The position numbers and the translations under genes are program-made. A stretch of DNA of 64,000 bases, taken from positions 3,058 through 67,057 of the forward strand of contig CAZICW010000002.1 of NCBI GenBank assembly GCA_964537995.1. Direction: 5' to 3'. Each line of letters begins with the position of its first letter. Within the stretch, counting starts at the first letter, position 1. The notes under the pieces were generated by a model that was not told where the DNA came from, searched no databases, and saw only the letters and a list, made by a program, of their open reading frames with translations. Source of the DNA: JAFLUQ01 sp964537995. GTDB taxonomy: Bacteria > Bacillota > Clostridia > UMGS1883. Below, piece after piece: positions 1-7,040 of this stretch.

Positions 1-582
1 GGCGGCTTTGTCAACAGCTACTGTACATTTACTCTTTCAAAGGAAATTTTCGACAATTTCCGCATAAAGACAAATACGGTGTTTTATCCCAACAACTGCG
101 AAGCGATAAACAAGCTGCTCAAAAAAATTACCAACGAAAAAATCGGCTCCCGCGCTGAAGGCGAAAATATGCTTTTCGGTCTTATAATACAGCTTCTGGC
201 GGAAACCGCGCGCGGGCAGCTTCTGCCGCAGGAAGTGTGCGGCAACGCGAAAAGATTAAGAGAACGGTTCGAGGAAATCCGCGAGGAATACCTGTCGGAC
301 TTGGCGAATCCTCCCTGCATTGACGATTTAATCGGGCGGGAATATTTCTCCCGTTCGCAGTTCTACAGGCTCTATAAGCGCTTTTTCGGCACAACGCCCA
401 AGAGCGACCTTCTCAACGCGCGCTTGGATTACGCTAAGGATTTATTTTTAAAGACCGAGCTTTCCACCGCCGAGATTGCCGCGCTGTCGGGCTTCAAAAC
501 TCCGCCGAGCCTTTACCGCTCCTTCCGCCGCCGAGCCGGCTGCACCGTTACGCAGTGGAAAGCTGGCAATCCGTTAAAATAG
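1..582 (+). CDS. AraC-family transcriptional regulator, 5'-truncated by the window edge
   Basis: The frame is open from base 1, so the start lies outside the window and only the C-terminal ~193 residues are seen. The last ~100 residues form the two helix-turn-helix motifs of an AraC/XylS domain: the stretch containing YFSRSQFYRLYKRFFGTTP, then LSTAEIAALSGF followed by a Phe/Arg-rich end. The part before it is the tail of the sensing domain, whose ligand cannot be told. A GTG at 79 could look like a start but has no ribosome binding site and would cut the protein in mid-domain. The stop lies only three bases from the stop of the convergent cysE, so the two genes are back to back at their 3' ends with no visible terminator. 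Confidence 0.85.
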   Translation, partial: GGFVNSYCTFTLSKEIFDNFRIKTNTVFYPNNCEAINKLLKKITNEKIGSRAEGENMLFGLIIQLLAETARGQLLPQEVCGNAKRLRERFEEIREEYLSDLANPPCIDDLIGREYFSRSQFYRLYKRFFGTTPKSDLLNARLDYAKDLFLKTELSTAEIAALSGFKTPPSLYRSFRRRAGCTVTQWKAGNPLK

Positions 583-585
583 GAG

Positions 586-1527
586 CTAAATTTCCCACGT
601 CCAAAATTCGTCCTGCGTAAGCTCCGCCGCCGAGCCGGCGCTGAATTGCAGCTCGGGATTTTTGACGCTGACCTTCATGCCCGCTGAAACGGAACTGACG
701 ATAAAGGCGTTGCCGCCGATGGTTACACCGTTTCCTATGACGGTATCGCCGCCGAGAACGGTCGTTCCGGAATATATTGTAACATCGTCGCCGATGGTCG
801 GGTGACGCTTTATTCCCTTGAGCTGCTGACCCTTTCTTGTGGAAAGCGCGCCGAGGGTTACGCCCTGGTATATCTTGACATTGTTCCCTATCTTTGTGGT
901 TTCGCCGATTACAATTCCCGTGCCGTGATCAATGAAAAAATTTCTTCCGATTGTCGCGCCGGGGTGTATGTCTATTCCCGTGGCGCTGTGGGCATATTCC
1001 GTCATGATTCTGGGTATCATCGGAACGCCGAGAAGCCAAAGCTCATGGGCTATTCTGTAAATTGTGACCGCGCGCACGCCCGGATAGGAAAATATGATTT
1101 CATCAGTGCTGTACGCGGCCGGGTCGCCGTTGTAGGCAGCCTGAATATCGCCCGACAGATAGTCCCTGAGCAGAGGGATTTTTTCCAAAAATTCGTAAAC
1201 GATTTCCTCCGCGCGTTCCTCATTTTTTTCGACGCAATCCCTTTGCCCTTTTTCGCACTTTCCGATTGCGCGCGCCACCTGCTTGCTGAGCTGGTACTGG
1301 ATAAACTCAAGCCTTTCCCCGACGAGGAATTTTACATATTCTCCGCGGATTTTATTATTCTCAAAAAAGCCGGGGTACAGCAGCTTTATAAGCTCCTCGG
1401 TTATTTCTATAAGGATTTCGCGGTTCAAAATATTGTCCTCGTCCAGACGGCAGATGTCGGAATGCTTGTTGTAGCTTTCGAGAACGGCGTTTACCATTTT
1501 TTCAGTATTGTGATTTTTGTTTTGCAA
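586..1527 (-). CDS. cysE: Serine O-acetyltransferase
   Basis: It transfers acetyl from acetyl-CoA to L-serine, the first step of cysteine synthesis, in the cytoplasm. The N-terminal ~150 residues are helical, and the C-terminal half is a left-handed beta helix with hexapeptide repeats such as IGRNFFIDHGTGIVIGETT and IGNNVKIYQGVTLGA; the DHG and GVTLG elements are catalytic and CoA-site signatures of the family. A TTG at 1525-1527 is chosen as start because AAAGGGGGT lies about 7 bases before it. The in-frame ATG at 1545 (six codons longer) lacks a ribosome binding site and abuts the stop of the upstream glycosylase gene. Length (~313 residues) fits the long Clostridia/Bacteroides-type enzymes. 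It is the last gene of a minus-strand run beginning at clpE. Confidence 0.9.
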   Translation of the reverse strand: MQNKNHNTEKMVNAVLESYNKHSDICRLDEDNILNREILIEITEELIKLLYPGFFENNKIRGEYVKFLVGERLEFIQYQLSKQVARAIGKCEKGQRDCVEKNEERAEEIVYEFLEKIPLLRDYLSGDIQAAYNGDPAAYSTDEIIFSYPGVRAVTIYRIAHELWLLGVPMIPRIMTEYAHSATGIDIHPGATIGRNFFIDHGTGIVIGETTKIGNNVKIYQGVTLGALSTRKGQQLKGIKRHPTIGDDVTIYSGTTVLGGDTVIGNGVTIGGNAFIVSSVSAGMKVSVKNPELQFSAGSAAELTQDEFWTWEI

Positions 1528-1545
1528 AATACGACCCCCTTTCAT

Positions 1546-2400
1546 TTATTTATTATGCTTTTCTTTCTTTGAGGTTTCGCGCTTCCAGTAAAACAGATAC
1601 TGCTGGGCAAAGCCGCTGTATCCGCCGAAAAGACTTTCGCCTGCGGACTTCGCCGCTTTGACGGAATCGGTACCGAAGCAATCGGTCATGACCTTGTTTA
1701 TCCATGTGTCGGTCGGGAAAAGGTCATATTTCCCGAGGGAAAAAAGCAGCACACAGTCGCAGACCTTATTGCCCACTCCCTTTATTTTCATAAGCTCGCG
1801 CCGCGCTTCCTGCGTCGGCATCGCGCTCAAAGCGTCAAAGCCAATTTCGCCCGACGCCGCCAGCTTTGCCGCGCCGGAGATATACCGGTCGCGAAAGCCC
1901 GCGCCAAGGCTTCGAAAGTCCGAAATCTCGCGCTGCGCAAGAGCTTCGGGGGAAGGAAAGGAATAACGGATTTCCCCTTCAAACTCTATCGGTTCTCCGA
2001 AAGCGGCGCAAAGCCGCTCCACAACACGTTTTATATTCGGTATGGAATTGTTCTGAGAAATTATGTATGAAATAAGGGTTTCAAAAAATTCCTGCTTCAA
2101 AATCCTTATTCCGCCGCCGTACTCTACGGCGGCTTTCATTATGTCGTTAACGGCGACGGCGGATTTTATTTGCGCGTAGTCGCGTTTAATGTCGAAATAA
2201 TTTTGCCAAAAATCGTCAAAATCATTTTCGTTTTCCGTTTTGATTATTATTTCGCCGCCGCTTTCCATGAGCCGCGCCGCACGTCCTCCGGCAACTCCGA
2301 TATAGCTTCCGTCGGAATCCCTGTTCCAGCGGAAGCATTGGCCGCAGTCGAAGGTGTGGACGAGACTGAAATCCTTGGCGGGTATTTTTACGCAAGCCAC
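1546..2400 (-). CDS. ogg: 8-oxoguanine DNA glycosylase / AP lyase (OGG1 type)
   Basis: It removes oxidised guanine from DNA and nicks the abasic site. The N-terminal ~100 residues match the OGG N-terminal beta domain (FDCGQCFRW near the start), followed by a helix-hairpin-helix GPD domain. The motif MKIKGVGNKVCDCVLLF with the following FPTDTW holds the catalytic lysine (in GNKV) and the conserved aspartate. The start is GTG at 2400, preceded by AAGGAGG at good spacing. The stop is directly followed by the cysE reading frame, and the anti-sigma gene ends 22 bases upstream, so co-transcription with the sigma/anti-sigma pair is likely. A DNA-repair enzyme behind an ECF sigma factor fits an oxidative-stress role, but that is inference. 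Confidence 0.88.
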   Translation of the reverse strand: MACVKIPAKDFSLVHTFDCGQCFRWNRDSDGSYIGVAGGRAARLMESGGEIIIKTENENDFDDFWQNYFDIKRDYAQIKSAVAVNDIMKAAVEYGGGIRILKQEFFETLISYIISQNNSIPNIKRVVERLCAAFGEPIEFEGEIRYSFPSPEALAQREISDFRSLGAGFRDRYISGAAKLAASGEIGFDALSAMPTQEARRELMKIKGVGNKVCDCVLLFSLGKYDLFPTDTWINKVMTDCFGTDSVKAAKSAGESLFGGYSGFAQQYLFYWKRETSKKEKHNK

Positions 2401-2422
2401 GCCGCCTTCCTCCTTCGCGCGA

Positions 2423-3269
2423 TTACTCGTAGTTTATTTCAGCCTTATATTTATCGTATTGCCCGTCCTTTGGGAATCCGCTTTCGGTATATGGAATTTC
2501 CAGCTCGTCAAGCTTACTTTTTACCTGCGCAGCATTCAGATTTTCGGCTTCAAAGCTCGCTTCGATCAAGGCTTCATAGGACGAGCCGACGGTAAAGGTA
2601 ACCGTGCTTTGTCGGATTGACGANNNNNNNNNNNNNNNNNNNNNNNNNNNNNNNNNNNNNNNNNNNNNNNNNNNNNNNNNNNNNNNNNNNNNNNNNNNNN
2701 NNNNNNNNNNNNNNNNNNNNNNNCTTTTTTTCGGCGGTTTCGGTATTTTTGTTCCGTTCGTTCACATTCGGAGCCGCTTCGCCGCTGTCTATTTCCGAAG
2801 ATGATGAAACCTCGGCTGAGGCTTCGGTCTTTGATACGTCCGTTTCTTCGACCGATTCAACAGCTTTGATTTCTCCGCCGTCAGCCGTCTCTGTGCTTTG
2901 CTCCGCCGTATCCGCTGATTTTGTATATTGCTTGCCGCTTGTATATCTGCTTATCAGCCCCGGGGCAAGCGTTGCCGCGCCCGCTACAAGCACTGCCGCC
3001 GCTGCCGCTGCCGCGCCGAAGCGCACTATTTTCGCGCCGTCCCGCTTTTTTCGCTTTGGAATTTCGTTTATTACATTTTGCAGCAGATCCTTGGGCGCTT
3101 CCTCATTTGCCATTGAATGAAGCGTTTCGAGAAGCTTTTCACACCGCTCATACTTTGCGCGGCAGTCAGGACAGACTTCCATATGAGCCTGAGCTTCCTT
3201 TGCTTTTTCGGGAGAAAGCTCTCCCGCCGCAAGGTCGAAAACGATTTCTTCAAATTCCTTACAATTCAT
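2423..3269 (-). CDS. Zinc-finger anti-sigma factor, interrupted by a scaffold gap
   Basis: The first ~45 residues carry a zinc-binding anti-sigma (ZAS / zf-HC2) motif: Cys at position 3, then HMEVCPDC (His-x3-Cys-x2-Cys). A single Ala-rich membrane helix follows at about residues 85-108, then a Ser/Glu-rich extracytoplasmic stretch that runs into the 100-N gap. On the far side of the gap a second frame reads cleanly for 67 codons (beginning STVTFTVGSSYEALIEASFE) to a TAA at 2423-2425. The frame that continues arithmetically across 100 N instead stops at 2574, so the true gap length is probably not 100. The gene lies 40 bases downstream of the sigma gene, the usual sigma/anti-sigma arrangement. 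It would hold the sigma factor at the membrane until a signal releases it. Confidence 0.75.
2624..2723. other. 100-N assembly gap inside the anti-sigma gene
   Basis: Exactly 100 N, a conventional placeholder for a gap of unknown size. Both flanks belong to the same minus-strand gene but in different frames if the length is taken literally, so the real missing sequence is of different length modulo 3. Confidence 0.97.
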
Positions 3270-3309
3270 GCTGCCGCCTCCTTTACTCTACAATTTAGAC
3301 GCTGAATTT

Positions 3310-3840
3310 CTAAAAAAGTTCCCCGTCGCGCGCAAGAAAATCCTTCAATTTTTCCCTTGCTCTGAAAATGCGCGATCTAACCGTTCCGGGGTTCAGCGAA
3401 AGTATATCGGCAATTTCGTCATAGCTGTGTCCTTCTATATCGCGCAGCACAATAATCGCTCTCAGTTCGGGCGGCAGACTTTCCAGAGCGCGGCGCACCT
3501 CGGCGATATTCTCATGCTTCACGGCTTGCGACTCCGTTGTTTCATCGGCGGCTATGTCAAAGCTGTCGTCGATATTCAGATGCGTTTCCCGTTTTTTTAT
3601 CATGTCGAAGCAGGTGTTGACGGCTATCCTTGTCAGCCATGTTTCAACCTTGCTTGCTCCCGCGAAGGAAGAAATGTTTCCGTAAGCCTTTATAAAGGTT
3701 TCTTGGGCGGCATCCTGAGCGTCGTGAATATTCTTAAGCATATTAAGGCAAACCGCGTATATTTTATTCTGATTGTCGCGTACAAGCTGTTCAAACGCGC
3801 GTCTGTCGCCATTTCCGAGCTTTTCCTCAAAGTCTGTCAA
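3310..3840 (-). CDS. ECF-family RNA polymerase sigma factor (SigW/RpoE type)
   Basis: A 176-residue sigma factor with only regions 2 and 4. Region 2 (about residues 10-80) contains NIHDAQDAAQETFIKAY and WLTRIAVNTC, and region 4 (about 115-165) contains LPPELRAIIVLRDIEGHSY and the helix-turn-helix YDEIADILSLNPGTVRSRI. Start is TTG at 3840 with GAGAGGAGG 8-9 bases upstream; no ATG is available nearby. It sits between clpE (63 bases upstream) and its anti-sigma partner (40 bases downstream). The regulon cannot be read from this window. It presumably directs RNA polymerase to stress promoters when the anti-sigma factor is inactivated. Confidence 0.93.
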   Translation of the reverse strand: MTDFEEKLGNGDRRAFEQLVRDNQNKIYAVCLNMLKNIHDAQDAAQETFIKAYGNISSFAGASKVETWLTRIAVNTCFDMIKKRETHLNIDDSFDIAADETTESQAVKHENIAEVRRALESLPPELRAIIVLRDIEGHSYDEIADILSLNPGTVRSRIFRAREKLKDFLARDGELF

Positions 3841-3903
3841 CCGCCTCGCCTCCTCTCGCTTACGCTGTCCTTTCTTCCGTCAAAAATCGGTTTAAAGCCG
3901 CGC

Positions 3904-6153
3904 TTAAATTATGACAATTTCTCCGTCCTTTACAGTTGCCTTCAGCTTGCTTCGGCGTTCGCCGCGTATCACAATATCGGCAAGCTTATCCTGCAAATTT
4001 TTCACGATTGCCCTTGAGAGCGGTCTTGCGCCGAATTTTTCATCGCTGCCGCGTTCCAGAAGAAGCTCCTTCGCTTCGGGAGAAACCTCCAAGCTCATGC
4101 CCTTTTCCTCCAGCATATCGTTCAAATCTCCGAGCATAAGCTCCAGAATTTGCATAAGCTCTTCCTTTTTCAGGCTGTCGAAAACTATTATTTCGTCGAT
4201 TCTGTTCAAAAATTCCGGACGGAATTGTCTCTTCAGGGCATCAAGCAGCTTTTCCCTTCGGCGATCCGAATTTTCCGCGGCAAAGCCTATACCGCTGCTT
4301 TTCCAGTCGCTGCCGAGGTTTGAAGTCATTACTATTACGGTATTTTCAAAGTTGATGACCTTTCCGTGGCTGTCGGTTACTCTGCCGTCATCGAGGATTT
4401 GCAAAAGCACATTGAGAACGTCGGGATGCGCCTTTTCAACCTCGTCAAAAAGCACTACGCTGTAAGGATGGCGGCGGATTTTCTCGGTGAGCTGTCCGGC
4501 ATCGTCATAGCCGACATAGCCCGGAGGAGAACCGATAAGCTTTGCGACGGAATGCTTTTCCATATATTCCGACATATCCATTCTTATAAGGGCTTCCTCG
4601 CTGCCGAAAAGCTCAATCGCAAGCTGCTTGACAAGCTCTGTCTTGCCCACTCCGGTCGGTCCGACAAAGATAAAGCCCACCGGACGGCGTTTTTTGGAAA
4701 GCGCAGCACGGTTGCGGCGAATTGCGCGGCTTACCGCTTCAACCGCTTTATTTTGCCCTATAATTCGTTTGTGAAGATTTTCTTCAAGAGAAAGCAGCCG
4801 CACGGTTTCTTCCTCGGTTATTTTCATGACGGGAATCTTGGTCCAGCTTTCAACGACACAGGCAATGTCATCAACGGTCAGATATACATCCTTAAGCTGC
4901 TTTTCCACGTTTTCGAGCTGATTTTCCAGCTCACATTCACGCGTGCGAAGCTGCGCGAGAGCTTCGTAATAGTCGTCGCTTCGCTCCTTTTCTTCCATTT
5001 CGGCAAGCTCCGACTTAAGGTTTCCGAGTTCGGTCTGCAGCTCCGACTTAACCGCAAGCGCGGCATTTTTCAGATTGCATCGGCTTCCGGCTTCGTCAAT
5101 CAGGTCTATTGCCTTATCGGGAAGGAAACGGTCGGTTATGTACCTTTCCGACATAACCGCGGCGGCACGGATAACCTCGTCGGTTATTTTCACAGTGTGG
5201 TAATTTTCGTAATAGTCCTTTATTCCCTTTATTATTTCCACGGTTTCATCAACAGAGGGTTCTTCCACCGTTATGGGCTGGAAACGGCGTTCGAGCGCGG
5301 AATCGGGTTCAATATATTTTCTGTACTCGTCCGGCGTAGTTGCGCCTATGACCTGAATATCTCCGCGCGCGAGAGAGGGCTTGAGGATATTTCCGGCGTT
5401 CATCGCGCCCTCGGCACTGCCCGCGCCGACGATATTGTGCAGCTCGTCAATCACCATTATGACGTTTTTGCGGGACGCCGCCTCGTCGATTATCGCCTTA
5501 AGTCTCGCTTCAAACTGCCCCCGATACTGAGTTCCAGCGACTATCGCCGCAAAATCCACAAGGTAAACCTCCTTATTCCGCAGCTTTACGGGGACGTTTC
5601 CTTCGACTATTTTTTTTGCGAAGCCTTCGGCAATCGCCGTTTTCCCGACGCCCGGCTCGCCGAGCAGAACAGGATTGTTCTTGCGGCGGCGATTCAAAAT
5701 CTGGGAAAGTCTTTCTATCTCGTTTTCGCGTCCTATGACACGGTCAACTCCGCCTTCACGCGCTTTCGCGGTAAGGTTTGTGCCGTAAACCTCCAGCAGC
5801 GATTTTTTTTGCTGCTTTGCGGCTTTTTCTTTGTTTTTTCCGTTTTTGTCACTCTTATTATTTTTTTCGGAGGAGGAACTGTCTCCGCCCCACATTTCGG
5901 AAATTCCATTGATTATATTGGAAAAAAACGGGTCGTCTCCGTTCTCCGCGTCATTGGCAAGGCTGTTCATCTGCTCGGTGATATTTTCCATGGTTTCCGG
6001 CGAAAAATCCGCTCCTCCCGCAAGCTGCTGAAGCGGATTTATTCCAAGCTCGCGCGCGCACGGAATACACAGCCCTTCGCTGACTTTTTTCTGTCCGTCC
6101 ATTCTGGTTATGAACAAAACGGCTATATTTTTTTTGCATCTGGTGCAAAGCAT
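3904..6153 (-). CDS. clpE: ClpE-type AAA+ unfoldase, ATP-binding subunit of Clp protease
   Basis: A two-ring Hsp100 unfoldase that feeds proteins to ClpP. The N-terminal zinc finger (CTRC, then CIPC about 22 residues later) is the mark of ClpE. The first AAA domain has Walker A GEPGVGKT, a UVR-like coiled coil follows (about residues 370-430), and the second AAA domain has GPTGVGKT. An IGF tripeptide in the second domain, just before RRREKLLDALKRQFRPEFL, matches the ClpP-docking loop. The start is placed at ATG 6153 because GAGGAG lies 9 bases before it and the protein then begins MLC, as ClpE does; the ATG at 6162 directly abuts the ribosome binding site. No CtsR or CIRCE operator was found. 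It heads the cluster with the ECF sigma factor. Confidence 0.93.
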   Translation of the reverse strand: MLCTRCKKNIAVLFITRMDGQKKVSEGLCIPCARELGINPLQQLAGGADFSPETMENITEQMNSLANDAENGDDPFFSNIINGISEMWGGDSSSSEKNNKSDKNGKNKEKAAKQQKKSLLEVYGTNLTAKAREGGVDRVIGRENEIERLSQILNRRRKNNPVLLGEPGVGKTAIAEGFAKKIVEGNVPVKLRNKEVYLVDFAAIVAGTQYRGQFEARLKAIIDEAASRKNVIMVIDELHNIVGAGSAEGAMNAGNILKPSLARGDIQVIGATTPDEYRKYIEPDSALERRFQPITVEEPSVDETVEIIKGIKDYYENYHTVKITDEVIRAAAVMSERYITDRFLPDKAIDLIDEAGSRCNLKNAALAVKSELQTELGNLKSELAEMEEKERSDDYYEALAQLRTRECELENQLENVEKQLKDVYLTVDDIACVVESWTKIPVMKITEEETVRLLSLEENLHKRIIGQNKAVEAVSRAIRRNRAALSKKRRPVGFIFVGPTGVGKTELVKQLAIELFGSEEALIRMDMSEYMEKHSVAKLIGSPPGYVGYDDAGQLTEKIRRHPYSVVLFDEVEKAHPDVLNVLLQILDDGRVTDSHGKVINFENTVIVMTSNLGSDWKSSGIGFAAENSDRRREKLLDALKRQFRPEFLNRIDEIIVFDSLKKEELMQILELMLGDLNDMLEEKGMSLEVSPEAKELLLERGSDEKFGARPLSRAIVKNLQDKLADIVIRGERRSKLKATVKDGEIVII

Positions 6154-6201
6154 AATGTGCATCTCCTCTAAGCCTACTTAAATGTACGGTTTCAATCTGT
6201 T

Positions 6202-6230
6202 ATTATATCAAATTACAATTTAAATGTAAA
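6202..6230 (-). promoter_or_regulatory. Promoter for clpE
   Basis: On the minus strand, TTTACA (6225-6230) and TATAAT (6202-6207) are separated by 17 bases, a housekeeping-type promoter about 50 bases upstream of clpE. Confidence 0.75.
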
Positions 6231-6506
6231 TATCTAAATCCAAAAATTTAAAATTTAAAAACAATTCCTTTTATTCCGTGTTCAAAATTTCATTTTTCTT
6301 GCTTTTTATCTTGATAGTTTTTACACGTTTTTTGCTTAAATGCTTAAATTCGCCTGTCAAGATATTGAAAGTCTCGGCATTTTAGAGGCACAATATCTGT
6401 GCGAATTTTATAAAACATTATATTTGCAATCAAAAATGATATGTTTTTTGCGGAATTTCCACAGGAAATTATTTTCCAATTAATCGTATGCCCGCACAAA
6501 ATCATC
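6231..6506. other. AT-rich intergenic region between divergent genes
   Basis: No open frame with a ribosome binding site is seen. The only structure noticed is a short dyad, GCACA-ATATC-TGTGC at 6388-6402, too short to assign. The rest is plain AT-rich sequence. Confidence 0.6.
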
Positions 6507-6535
6507 TTGCATTTACAAAAAACCGATGATATAAT
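6507..6535 (+). promoter_or_regulatory. Promoter for the 85-residue protein
   Basis: TTGCAT (6507-6512) and TATAAT (6530-6535) with a 17-base spacer, 38 bases before the start codon. Confidence 0.8.
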
Positions 6536-6573
6536 TCAGTCGCAAACAATATTATACCGGAGGAGGAAATGCG

Positions 6574-6831
6574 ATGCGCAAAAGGGAAAAAGGGCTGTCG
6601 TACAAATACGAAGTTTTATCCGAAGCCGTTCAAACCGACGAGGGCTGTTTTGAGGTTTACGGGATAAAAGCCGAAATGTACGAGGACGGACGGCTTGAAT
6701 GCGAAAGTCGGGTAAGCGACATCTTTTGCAGCCGCGAGGAGGCGGAGGAATTTGCCGCTCTGCTGCGCGAATGCGGTCTTGACCCGTGTAATTTGCAGGA
6801 GGTTGCCGAGGATTGGCTTCAAAGGCAATGA
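6574..6831 (+). CDS. Small conserved hypothetical protein (resembles DUF6514)
   Basis: An 85-residue acidic soluble protein with no signal peptide or membrane segment. It starts at ATG 6574 after a strong GGAGGAGG. The pattern of a short beta-rich N-terminal half (YKYEVLSEAV, FEVYGIKAEMY) followed by a helical end (SREEAEEFAALLRECGLDP and a conserved-looking VAEDWL) resembles the small DUF6514 proteins of Clostridia; this is pattern memory, not a search. The gene has its own promoter and its own terminator, so it is monocistronic. It contains three cysteines, with no metal-site spacing. No function can be proposed. Confidence 0.8.
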   Translation: MRKREKGLSYKYEVLSEAVQTDEGCFEVYGIKAEMYEDGRLECESRVSDIFCSREEAEEFAALLRECGLDPCNLQEVAEDWLQRQ

Positions 6832-6838
6832 AATTAGG

Positions 6839-6873
6839 CTGCGCGGCAAAGTTTGCCGCGCAGTCCCGTTTTC
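6839..6873 (+). terminator. Terminator of the 85-residue protein gene
   Basis: A perfect stem CTGCGCGGC/GCCGCGCAG with loop AAAGTTT begins 8 bases after the stop codon and is followed by TCCCGTTTT. The T run is imperfect. Confidence 0.7.
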
Positions 6874-6939
6874 CCTTCAACTCCACAGGCGCTTTTATTT
6901 AATTTGTTGGCAAACACGATTTTGAAAAATATTCCGTTT

Positions 6940-6978
6940 CAAAACAGGCAGATGCAAACCCAAGGATTTGCACCTGCC
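6940..6978 (-). terminator. Terminator of the secreted glycan-type protein gene
   Basis: On the minus strand, stem GGCAG-G-TGCAAA / TTTGCA-T-CTGCC with one mismatch, followed by TGTTTTG, about 60 bases after the stop at 7041. Confidence 0.65.
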
Positions 6979-7040
6979 CATTCTTAAGACCTGTTGATTT
7001 TAAAATTACGCTCGGCGCAATTTTCGGCGCTTTGCGAAAA

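Noticed and set aside
1050..1310. A separate minus-strand coding frame within cysE
   Set aside because: It overlaps the intact cysE frame and has no start signal.
4366..6171. A 601-codon open frame on the plus strand opposite clpE
   Set aside because: It has no ribosome binding site and no recognisable domain, while the minus-strand frame encodes a complete ClpE; it is an antisense shadow of a high-GC3 gene.
6154..6260. CtsR or CIRCE heat-shock operator upstream of clpE
   Set aside because: Neither the AGTCAAA-type tandem heptamer nor the TTAGCACTC dyad is present.
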